Source: Rothia aerolata
GTDB taxonomy: Bacteria; Actinomycetota; Actinomycetes; Actinomycetales; Micrococcaceae
NCBI RefSeq assembly: GCF_014635585.1
Contig: NZ_BMDC01000005.1
Location: forward strand, 25,097-89,096
Length of the DNA stretch: 64,000 nucleotides
Direction of reading: 5' to 3'
Shown here: piece by piece, positions 26,574 through 34,412 of the stretch
Layout of the letters: each line of letters begins with the position of its first letter
How positions within the stretch are numbered: position 1 is the stretch's first letter
The notes under the pieces: model-generated
What the model was told of the DNA's origin: nothing
Database searches by the model: none
What the model saw: the letters and a program-made list of their open reading frames with translations, nothing else
Made by a program: the position numbers and the translations under genes

Positions 26574-27140
26574 CTAGTCAGCTGTCTTCTCGGCCTGGGC
26601 GGTCTTCGGCTCTACATTATCGAGCACGGTCACGTTGGAGAGGTTGATAATGTCTGAGGGCTTCGCACCCAGAATTGCCTCACCAATCTTGGCCAGCTGG
26701 CGTACGTGGCGAAGATTCAGGCGGTCGAAGATTTGACGGCGCACCTCGCAGACATGCCCCGGAGCAGCGGCGCGCACCTTTTCCAGTCCGGCCGGCAGAA
26801 GATGACAAACCGACACGCGGCGATCCTTCTCCCAGATAGAACGCTCGACCAGGTTGTCTTTCTCAAGGCGAGTAACCACCCGGGAGAGTCGGGGCAACAG
26901 GGTGTTGGTCTGGCGCGCCAGCTCCGTCATGGTCAGCGCATGCTCGGCAGACTCAGAGAGCATAGCCAGCACCATGTACTCCACAAAACTCATATCAGAG
27001 TCGCGCTGGAGCTGATTCTCCAGCTGACCGGGCAGGTTAAACATAATCGACGAGAGGAAGAGCCAGCCCTCTCTCTCCTCTTCGCTCAGCCAGGGAACCT
27101 CATCGTGAGATACTGCCTTTTCCTGACCTTCTTCTGCCAC
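26574..27140 (-). CDS. MarR family transcriptional regulator
   Basis: 188 residues with a winged helix: MSFVEYMVLAMLSE, TMTELARQTNTLLPRLSRVV as the recognition helix, and the wing EKDNLVERSIWEKDRR. N- and C-terminal helices for dimerisation are present, plus a charged C-terminal extension. It is divergent from nhaA (308 bp between starts). It may regulate itself or the antiporter, but no clear operator is visible to me. The 27141-27448 gap holds the nhaA leader of unknown function. Confidence 0.88.
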   Translation of the reverse strand: MAEEGQEKAVSHDEVPWLSEEEREGWLFLSSIMFNLPGQLENQLQRDSDMSFVEYMVLAMLSESAEHALTMTELARQTNTLLPRLSRVVTRLEKDNLVERSIWEKDRRVSVCHLLPAGLEKVRAAAPGHVCEVRRQIFDRLNLRHVRQLAKIGEAILGAKPSDIINLSNVTVLDNVEPKTAQAEKTAD

Positions 27141-27448
27141 GGTTTACCTCCGGTTCACTTGACGTGTAAATAGTTTCTGCCTTGATACCAGTCTAATACG
27201 GCTTATCTGAGATTGGGATGTACTTTTTAGCCGATGAGGTAAGAATCTCTGTGACATACGGCGTTAATCTTGCGTCGCACTTACGCGACACCACCCCTAG
27301 ATACTAAGCCTTGCTTATGGTAGGGTTGCTTTCTTGACGAGCGCGGGAAGTTCCGCACGCACGTCTCTGGTGTGCCGGGAAGTCTGGTCGGCCTGCCGCG
27401 AAAAACTCGCCGCAGAAGAAAGTACTCGACGTTCTGACCGGGAGAACC

Positions 27449-28816
27449 ATGTCTTCAGAGAACACCAACGCCACGCTCTCGCGGGGCACCTACAAGGAAT
27501 CTCAGCGCATCTCCGAGATTCTGCGCAAGGAATCAGTGGGCGGCTTTGTACTGCTGGGTGCCACTGTTCTGGCTCTCATTCTGGCCAATAGCCCCGCAGC
27601 TGACTTCTATTTCAACCTGCGTGATACCCACCTGGGTAAAGACATCGGAGACTTCCACCTGGATCTCTCCCTGGCCCACTGGGCAGCAGACGGCCTACTG
27701 GCGGTCTTCTTCTTCATGGCCGGCCTAGAGCTTAAAAAAGAATTCGTAGTGGGCGATCTGCGTAACCCCTCCAAGGCCCTGGTGCCCGTGGTTGCAGCAG
27801 CCGGCGGTGTAGCGGTTCCCGCCATCATCTACACCCTCATCAACCTCAACGGTAGCGCCGAAGCACTCGGCGGCTGGGCAATCCCCGCCGCAACCGACAT
27901 TGCCTTCGCGGTCGCCGTCCTCGCGGTGATCGGCACCCACCTGCCCTCAGCGCTGCGCATCTTCCTGCTGACCCTGGCGGTGGTCGATGACCTCATCGCG
28001 ATTGTTATCATCGCCCTCTTCTACACCACCGAACTGAAGATCTCCTACCTGCTGATCTCCATCGTCCCCATTCTGATTTACGCCTTTATCGCGCGTAAGG
28101 GCGAGACCACCTTCCACCTGAAGCCCCTGGCCTCCTGGCTGATTCTGCTACCCATCGGCTTCATCGTCTGGGCGCTCTTCCTGAACTCGGGTATTCACGC
28201 CACCATCGCCGGTGTGGTGCTGGCTTTCATGATTCCTGTCAAGCACAACAAGCGCACCGAGCAGGCGGGTGCCCACCACGGCCTGGCCGAGCACATGGAA
28301 CACATGGTTCGCCCCTTCTCCGCGGGCTTCTGCGTGCCCGTGTTCGCCTTCTTCTCAGCAGGCGTGGCAATTGGCGGCTGGTCGGGCTTCACCGAAGCGG
28401 TCTCCCAGCCCATCGCCCTGGGCATTATCGTTGCGCTGGTGGGTGGCAAGATGATCGGTATCTTCGGCTCCACATGGCTGGTCACCCGCTTCCGCGGTGC
28501 CAACCTTGACTCCGACATCAAGTGGATTGACGTGCTGGGCCTGTCTGCCCTGGCCGGTATCGGCTTCACTGTCTCCCTGCTGATTGCCGAACTCTCCTTC
28601 GGCGTGGGCTCCGACTACAACGACTACTCCAAGATTGCTATTCTCTCCGCCTCGGTACTGGCGGCGGTGCTCGGCTCCATTATTCTGGGCTCCCGCAACC
28701 GCTACTACAAGAAGCTCGGCGAGAAGGAAAGCCTGGACGAAAACCAGGACGGCATTCCCGATGTCTACTCGGACGACGGCTCGGGAATCGGCGGTGCCTC
28801 GGTGCGGGCAAACTAG
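27449..28816 (+). CDS. nhaA: Na+/H+ antiporter NhaA, paralogue 1
   Basis: A 455-residue antiporter with about 12 membrane helices. The [14 protein letters not shown] segment, the [14 protein letters not shown] block and the Asp-Asp transport site in [13 protein letters not shown] are all present. It exports Na+ in exchange for H+. The C-terminal tail has [14 protein letters not shown], a DxNxDGxxD pattern like thrombospondin type 3 or dockerin calcium loops, followed by GSGIGG. The tail is identical to that of the next nhaA over 78 nt of DNA. GGGAGA lies just upstream of the ATG. Confidence 0.93.
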   Translation: MSSENTNATLSRGTYKESQRISEILRKESVGGFVLLGATVLALILANSPAADFYFNLRDTHLGKDIGDFHLDLSLAHWAADGLLAVFFFMAGLELKKEFVVGDLRNPSKALVPVVAAAGGVAVPAIIYTLINLNGSAEALGGWAIPAATDIAFAVAVLAVIGTHLPSALRIFLLTLAVVDDLIAIVIIALFYTTELKISYLLISIVPILIYAFIARKGETTFHLKPLASWLILLPIGFIVWALFLNSGIHATIAGVVLAFMIPVKHNKRTEQAGAHHGLAEHMEHMVRPFSAGFCVPVFAFFSAGVAIGGWSGFTEAVSQPIALGIIVALVGGKMIGIFGSTWLVTRFRGANLDSDIKWIDVLGLSALAGIGFTVSLLIAELSFGVGSDYNDYSKIAILSASVLAAVLGSIILGSRNRYYKKLGEKESLDENQDGIPDVYSDDGSGIGGASVRAN

Positions 28817-28822
28817 GCGGAA

Positions 28823-28878
28823 GGACGGCGCAACGGGCGGGCCTTAACACATCGTCGCCCAGCCGCCCAGCGCCGTCC
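28823..28878 (+). terminator. Hairpin after nhaA paralogue 1
   Basis: GGACGGCG (28823-28830) pairs with CGCCGTCC (28871-28878) across a structured GC-rich loop. A weak A/T tract follows. A related hairpin follows the second nhaA. Confidence 0.55.
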
Positions 28879-29066
28879 ACTATATAAAAAAGAATAATCA
28901 GCCTACATGCTCAGACCGCTGATTTTCAGTACAGTGGAAAGAAAGCCTCCGACGGCCGCGTTCGACAGCGCCCCTGCTTCACAACGCAAGAGCTCCTAGA
29001 GACGTAGCCACGTGACCGCCGCGGGTTCAGTACACTATTCCAACCTGAAAGGTCACGCGCGCGAGT

Positions 29067-30476
29067 ATGACTGAGACTAAGCCCGTGCCTAACGGCACCG
29101 ACCCCCAGAAGAAGGCTAGCCAGAATAACACCGCCTTTTCCCGCGGTACCTATTCTGAGTACTCCCGCATTTCCGAGATTCTGCGCAAAGAATCTCTGGG
29201 TGGCTTCATACTGCTAGCTGCCACTGCGCTGGCTATTATTCTCTCGAACTCCCCACTGTCAGATACCTACTTTGGTGTGCGCGATACCGAGCTGGGCTTT
29301 GACATTCCCGGCTTCCACCACCTGGTGATGGCGGTCAATCACTGGGCTGCTGACGGCCTGCTGGTGGTCTTCTTCTTCCTCACCGGTTTGGAGCTGAAGA
29401 AAGAGTTCGTTATCGGTGACCTGCGGGATCCGGGCCGCGCCATTGTACCCATTGCCGCAGCCTTTGGCGGTGTGGCAGCGCCCGCCATTATCTTCTTTGC
29501 TATCAATGCCGGTCACGAGACCGCCGTGGGCGGCTGGGCGATTCCCACCGCTACCGACATTGCCTTTGCGGTGGCCGTGATTACCGCGGTGGGCCGCTAC
29601 CTGCCCTCTGCCCTGCGTACCTTCTTGCTGACCCTGGCGGTGGTTGATGATCTCATTGCAATCTTCATCATCGCGATCTTCTACACCAGCGACTTCAAGC
29701 CCCTCTACCTGGGTCTGGCAATTATTCCGATTGTTCTCTACGCGGTGATTGCCCACAAGGGTGAAAAGTTCTTCCATCTCAACAAGTGGGGAGCCTGGGT
29801 TATTCTTCTGCCCCTGGGCATTATCACCTGGGCGCTCTTCCTCGAATCCGGTATTCACGCCACAATCTCCGGCGTGGTACTGGGCTTCTGCGTGCCGGTG
29901 ATCTACAACAAGAAATCCAAGGCAGCCGGCGCAGATGCCGGCCTGGCCGAGGTACTGGAACATCGCCTGCGCCCGCTTTCCTCTTTGGTCTGCGTACCCC
30001 TCTTCGCCTTCTTCTCCGCCGGCGTGAACGTGGGCGGCTTCTCGGGCCTGGGCACCGCGCTCACCGACTCGGTGGCTATCGGCATTATCCTGGGCCTGGT
30101 AGTCGGCAAGACCGTGGGTATTACCCTCACCACCTGGTTGGTCACCCGCTTCCGCAAAGCCAATCTAGACCCCGATATTAAGTGGGTTGATGTTATCTGC
30201 ATGGCCGTGACCGGCGGTATTGGTTTTACCGTCTCGCTACTGGTCGCCGAGCTCTCCTTCCCCGATGGCTCCCCCCACACCGAAGACGCCAAGATCGCTA
30301 TTCTGGTGGGCTCCGTGACCGCGGCTGTCATCGGTGGTGTTTTGCTCTCTATCCGCAATAAGCACTACAAGAACATCTACCTCAAGGAAAACCTGGACGA
30401 AAACCAGGACGGCATTCCCGATGTCTACTCGGACGACGGCTCGGGAATCGGCGGTGCCTCGGTGCGGGCTAAGTAA
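29067..30476 (+). CDS. nhaA: Na+/H+ antiporter NhaA, paralogue 2
   Basis: A 469-residue antiporter closely related to its upstream neighbour, with the same helices and the Asp-Asp site ([13 protein letters not shown]). The N-terminus is about 15 residues longer and polar. It ends in the same [14 protein letters not shown] tail as paralogue 1. Sequence between the two genes has diverged in the transport domain but not in the tail, which suggests gene conversion or strong selection. It starts 250 bp after paralogue 1 with its own leader, so it may be separately transcribed. Confidence 0.93.
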   Translation: MTETKPVPNGTDPQKKASQNNTAFSRGTYSEYSRISEILRKESLGGFILLAATALAIILSNSPLSDTYFGVRDTELGFDIPGFHHLVMAVNHWAADGLLVVFFFLTGLELKKEFVIGDLRDPGRAIVPIAAAFGGVAAPAIIFFAINAGHETAVGGWAIPTATDIAFAVAVITAVGRYLPSALRTFLLTLAVVDDLIAIFIIAIFYTSDFKPLYLGLAIIPIVLYAVIAHKGEKFFHLNKWGAWVILLPLGIITWALFLESGIHATISGVVLGFCVPVIYNKKSKAAGADAGLAEVLEHRLRPLSSLVCVPLFAFFSAGVNVGGFSGLGTALTDSVAIGIILGLVVGKTVGITLTTWLVTRFRKANLDPDIKWVDVICMAVTGGIGFTVSLLVAELSFPDGSPHTEDAKIAILVGSVTAAVIGGVLLSIRNKHYKNIYLKENLDENQDGIPDVYSDDGSGIGGASVRAK

Positions 30477-30481
30477 AGGAA

Positions 30482-30535
30482 AGGACGGCGCGCCGCCGGC
30501 CCGCCCGTCGCTCCGCCCAGCGCCGTCCTCCTTTT
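30482..30535 (+). terminator. Rho-independent terminator after nhaA paralogue 2
   Basis: AGGACGGCG (30482-30490) pairs with CGCCGTCCT (30521-30529), followed by CCTTTTTCG. The stem carries the frequent octamer GGACGGCG. Confidence 0.7.
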
Positions 30536-30636
30536 TCGCTCCCCACCTTCGCGTGTCATTTACCTTAAGCACCTTCGCCAGGGTTTAGGCTTATTCTGAT
30601 TTGTGTTGCACAAAAGCAACCCACACACTCTTGATC

Positions 30637-30724
30637 TGCCCGCCCCTGTCGGCGGGGCCCAGCACAGAAATCACCGATGAATCGCAGTTGATACGGTTCG
30701 AGCGGTATTTCTGTGCTCTTTTTT
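30637..30724 (+). promoter_or_regulatory. Leader with intrinsic terminator just before the alanine symporter (attenuator candidate)
   Basis: A stem GCCCGCC/GGCGGGGC (about 30637-30658) is followed by AGCACAGAAAT (30661-30671) pairing with ATTTCTGTGCT (30707-30717). The latter extends by ACCG/CGGT across a bulged C and runs straight into CTTTTTT. Only 3-4 nt later comes the ribosome site AAAGGAG and then ATG 30741. A terminator this close to the start codon indicates transcription attenuation or a riboswitch-like leader. I do not recognise a known aptamer. Confidence 0.6.
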
Positions 30725-30740
30725 GGTAAAGGAGCATTGA

Positions 30741-32276
30741 ATGGATGCTTTTCTCAGCGTCATTAACAGCATCAATGACGCCACTGCGGGTGCCTCAGAG
30801 GCTGTCGGTAATCTTGCCGGTAGTATCTGGGATATTTTCTGCATCTTTCTGGTGGCAGCAGGCCTCGCAATTACTTTCTTGACCCGCGGTGTACAGTTCC
30901 GCTCCATTAAAGAGATGTTCCGCGCCGTCGGCGAGCCCTCGGGCACCGAGGCAGACGGCCGCAAGGGCATTTCTTCTTTCCGCGCGTTTACCGTTTCGGC
31001 GGCGTCCCGCGTGGGTACCGGCAACATTGCCGGCGTGGCTATCGCGATTACCATGGGTGGCCCCGGCGCCGTCTTTTGGATGTGGGTGATTGCCGGTATT
31101 GGCGCGGCATCGGCTTTCGCCGAGTCTCTGCTGGGCCAGCTCTATAAGCAGAAGGGCAGGGATTCCTACATTGGTGGCCCCGCCTATTACATGAAGCACG
31201 GTCTGAGGGCTCACTGGATGGGCGTGCTCTTCGCCCTGCTGATTATCGTCACCTACGCCTTTGTTTTCGTGGCGGTGCAGACCAACGCGGTAGTTGAGGC
31301 TGCCGCTAACTCCTTCAGCGTGGACGTCGCCGACGGCGAGGGTATGGGCTTCCGCCTGATTCTGGGCCTGGTGATTATGCTCGTTGCCGCCGCCATCATC
31401 TTTGGTGGCGTGCGCGCTATTTCCTCGGTGACCGAGATTCTGGTGCCCGTGATGGCGGTGCTCTACCTGGTGCTGGGCCTGCTGGTAGTGGTGCTGAACC
31501 TGGGCGATGTTCCCCATGTGATCGCCATGATTTTTGAGGGTGCTCTGGGTATTCGCGAGTTTGCCGTGGGCGGCATTATGGGCGCTATTACCTGGGGTAT
31601 GCGCCGCGGTGTGCTCTCCAACGAGGCGGGTATCGGTACCGCGCCCAACGCCGGTGCTACCGCTACCATCTCCCACCCCGCCAAGCAGGGTTTTGTGCAG
31701 GCTCTGGGCGTTTACTTTGATACCTGGCTGGTCTGCTCGATTACCGCTTTCATCGTGCTGCTCTCTGACCCCGCCTACGGCGACCGCGACAAGGGTGCCT
31801 CGCTGACCCAGGATGCCCTGGCGCTTCAGCTGGGTGACTGGGCGGTGCACTTCCTCACCGTAGCGATTATTCTCTTCGCTTTCTCCTCGGTGATTGGTAA
31901 CTACTACTACGGCGAGTCCAACATGCGCTTTATGACCGAGAACAAGGTTGCGCTGACTGTCTACCGCGTGCTGGTGCTGGTTTTCATCATCTTCGGTTCA
32001 ATTACCTCCCTCTCCCTGGTGTGGAACCTGGCAGATATTCTCAACGCTGCCATGGTGGTGCTGAACCTGGGCGCTGTGGGCCTGCTCATGCCCAAGGTGA
32101 TGAAAGTGCTGAAAAACTACGAGGTGCAGTGCAAGGCTGGCCTGGAGCCCATCTTCAAGGCAACCGATATGCCCGAGATTAAAAACCTGGCTGCCTGGGA
32201 CGGTACCGATGAGGTCTGCTCCCGCGATTTCTGGGAGAAAGTATCCCGGGAAAAGGCCGCTAAGAAAATAAAATAA
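30741..32276 (+). CDS. Alanine/glycine:cation symporter (AGCS family), paralogue 1
   Basis: A 511-residue transporter with about 11 membrane helices. Family blocks are GVQFRSIKEMFRAVGE, RVGTGNIAGVAIAITMGGPG, the FWMWVIAGIGAASAFAESLL helix and SNEAGIGTAPNAGATA. It takes up alanine or glycine with Na+. It is preceded by a leader with an intrinsic terminator and followed by a strong bidirectional terminator, so it is monocistronic. A second member of the family is encoded at 61658-63154 without such a leader. The Na+-exporting nhaA genes upstream make a Na+ context plausible. Confidence 0.92.
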   Translation: MDAFLSVINSINDATAGASEAVGNLAGSIWDIFCIFLVAAGLAITFLTRGVQFRSIKEMFRAVGEPSGTEADGRKGISSFRAFTVSAASRVGTGNIAGVAIAITMGGPGAVFWMWVIAGIGAASAFAESLLGQLYKQKGRDSYIGGPAYYMKHGLRAHWMGVLFALLIIVTYAFVFVAVQTNAVVEAAANSFSVDVADGEGMGFRLILGLVIMLVAAAIIFGGVRAISSVTEILVPVMAVLYLVLGLLVVVLNLGDVPHVIAMIFEGALGIREFAVGGIMGAITWGMRRGVLSNEAGIGTAPNAGATATISHPAKQGFVQALGVYFDTWLVCSITAFIVLLSDPAYGDRDKGASLTQDALALQLGDWAVHFLTVAIILFAFSSVIGNYYYGESNMRFMTENKVALTVYRVLVLVFIIFGSITSLSLVWNLADILNAAMVVLNLGAVGLLMPKVMKVLKNYEVQCKAGLEPIFKATDMPEIKNLAAWDGTDEVCSRDFWEKVSREKAAKKIK

Positions 32277-32288
32277 ACCGGCTTAAAT

Positions 32289-32332
32289 AAAAATAGTGGC
32301 GGGGCGCTATCAAGCGCTCCGCCGCTATTTTT
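32289..32332. terminator. Bidirectional terminator between symporter and lysozyme genes
   Basis: A 20-bp stem AAAAATAGTGGCGGGGCGCT (32289-32308) pairs with 32313-32332, loop ATCA, with A/T tails on both sides. Confidence 0.88.
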
Positions 32333-32352
32333 ATATCGGGTTTGTTAGAGAA

Positions 32353-34179
32353 TTAGGAAAGCCAAATTCCTCGGCTAGCAGACCAGTTAATGGTTTTTCC
32401 GTTCTCGAACTTCACGTAGTAGCTACCGTCGGCCCGGCGAATCTCGTCGGTTACTGGCAAACCGTAGGTGTTGATGTGCCCCCTGTTGATCCAGTAGGTG
32501 GAGATTGCTCCACCGCGATGGATGGTGTGGGTGCCGGTTCGGGCGCTCCAGTAGGCCGCGGTTACGTAGTTGCCCTTGCGGTAGTACTGCTTCCAGCCGT
32601 AGCCGTAGCGTTCTTCGTCAATAGCAGGGTAGCCCCACTTGAACTCGAAGCCCGCACGGGCGTAGGCGGAGCCCAGGGCACCGGTCCACTTAACGTGGTG
32701 GGAGCCGGTGGTGGGGCTCCAGTAGATGGTGCGAGAGTTAGAGAAGTTCTGCACGTAGCCGCCGTCAACACTGCGGAACTCGTTGCCGGTGGGGTAGCCG
32801 AAGACGCTCTGACCGCCGTGGGAGTAGTAGTAGGCGGCAATGCCGTTAACCACCTGATACTGCGAGGCGAGGCGGCGCTGTTCTTCCTGACGACGTCGCT
32901 CGGCCTCTGCCAGAGCACGCTGGGTGCTCACGGGCTTGTAGCCGGCGTTGGAGGCAAAGTTCTGCAGTTCGTTGTAGGTACCGTTGAAGACATTGGAGTC
33001 ACCGGAGAAAGGCCCGGTTGAGGAGTACTGCCAGATGTCGTAGGTGGAGTAGCCCGAGGGCATAGCACCGGGCACAGTGTTGTAGGCCGCGATATGCAGG
33101 GGCAGGTGGTTGAGGTCGCTCATGCCACCCACGCAGTAGGTCCACCAGTTGGTGGTGGTGTAGACGGCGGGGTAGCGGCCGGTGAGCTTCTTGTAGGTCT
33201 CGGTAAAGTCCACAACCCAGCTGCGCAGCTGGCTGGGGCTCATGCTGTAGCAGGTGTTACCGAGCGCTGCATAGGGGTTGTACTCGATGTCGAGCAGGCC
33301 GGGCAGGGTCTTGCCGTCGGCGCTCCAGCCGCCGCCGTTAGCTACGAAGTAGCGGGCCTGGTCTGCACCCGATGAGGCGGTGGGAATTGCAAAGTGGTAG
33401 CCGCCGCGCTTCATGCCCACGCTAGTGGAGCCGATGTACTGACGGGAAAACTGGGGAGAGGTGTAGGTCATACCCTCGGTTGCCTTCACGTAGGCGAAGC
33501 GGGCGCCCTGGGAGTATTCTGCCGCCCAGTTGACGGTGGGCTGCCAGCCCGAGACGTCCATACCGAGCACGCCGGAGCCGGTGGGGCTGGTTGCTACGGT
33601 CTTGAAGGTGGCTGAGTGCTGGGCCAGGGCCGGGGTAACGGTCAGGCCGCGGTTGCCCTCGAGGGTTGCACCGGTGGTCGGCTCTGCCGCCTTAGCCAGG
33701 TTGCTGAGTCCGCGCAGCGGGTGCACGCGGTCAAAGCCGACGGAGGCTACCTTCTGGGACGAGGACGCCGCGGGGTTGACCTTGGCGGCTTCGGCAGGGG
33801 CTACTTTCTCAACATCGCTCACGACGTCAACGCCCTGCTTTGCCTGCTCAACCTCTTTCTCACCCAGTTCAAGGGATTCTTCGGAGAGGTTGTTGGTGTC
33901 TTTGAGCGGCTTAATACCCTGGCCCAGGGTTGCGCCCGGGTTGCCGTCGCCGTTGACCGGAGGAGCGGCGTCCAACTGCGGGTGGTTCAGCACGTCTTCT
34001 TCGGGGAGCAGTTCTTTGACCTGCTCGGTTTCCTGGCCGGTGGTGATCTGTGCAAGATCGTCTGCCGAGCCGGTGGTTTGCTCTGCTGAGTAGGCGGGTG
34101 CCAAAGAGCTAAATGCCAGAGCTACTGTCAGTGAAAGCACTGCCAGAGGCTTTGCGGGGGAGTATTTTGTTCTTTTCAT
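32353..34179 (-). CDS. Secreted GH25 lysozyme with C-terminal LGFP repeats
   Basis: 608 residues. A signal peptide (MKRTKYSPAKPLAVLSLTVA) ends near Ala 31. A polar region of about 165 residues follows. The GH25 muramidase domain (about 200-400) has the catalytic Asp-x-Glu in LLDIEYN and blocks VLGMDVSGWQP, AYVKATEGMTY and YDIWQYSSTG. The C-terminal part has at least three LGFP repeats (SVFGYPTGNE, FKWGYPAIDEE, NTYGLPVTDE), which attach proteins to the actinobacterial envelope. It should cleave peptidoglycan outside the cell, in wall remodelling or competition. Confidence 0.92.
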   Translation of the reverse strand: MKRTKYSPAKPLAVLSLTVALAFSSLAPAYSAEQTTGSADDLAQITTGQETEQVKELLPEEDVLNHPQLDAAPPVNGDGNPGATLGQGIKPLKDTNNLSEESLELGEKEVEQAKQGVDVVSDVEKVAPAEAAKVNPAASSSQKVASVGFDRVHPLRGLSNLAKAAEPTTGATLEGNRGLTVTPALAQHSATFKTVATSPTGSGVLGMDVSGWQPTVNWAAEYSQGARFAYVKATEGMTYTSPQFSRQYIGSTSVGMKRGGYHFAIPTASSGADQARYFVANGGGWSADGKTLPGLLDIEYNPYAALGNTCYSMSPSQLRSWVVDFTETYKKLTGRYPAVYTTTNWWTYCVGGMSDLNHLPLHIAAYNTVPGAMPSGYSTYDIWQYSSTGPFSGDSNVFNGTYNELQNFASNAGYKPVSTQRALAEAERRRQEEQRRLASQYQVVNGIAAYYYSHGGQSVFGYPTGNEFRSVDGGYVQNFSNSRTIYWSPTTGSHHVKWTGALGSAYARAGFEFKWGYPAIDEERYGYGWKQYYRKGNYVTAAYWSARTGTHTIHRGGAISTYWINRGHINTYGLPVTDEIRRADGSYYVKFENGKTINWSASRGIWLS

Positions 34180-34412
34180 GTGTGTATGTGTATAAAAATT
34201 TTTTCAGGGGCATTAATGGAGCAATAAAGTTGCTCTCGAAATATTTAATATAGGCCATTTGGGGGACATTTTGCCGATAAAAACCGGGCATAAAGAAAAA
34301 TTTTTCCCCTCTCGCTAGGCAGTCTTCACGATAGCCACCGTCAATTCACTACCCGTTCATATATGCGGTTTATGATGACTTTGACTCACATCACGTTTTC
34401 GTTAGGATTTCT

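Noticed and set aside
27304..27448. Known riboswitch in the nhaA leaders
   Set aside because: The two nhaA leaders do not resemble each other and I cannot match either to a known aptamer.
30795..31850. 351-residue frame antisense to the alanine symporter
   Set aside because: Low-complexity shadow of a GC-rich membrane gene with no domain.
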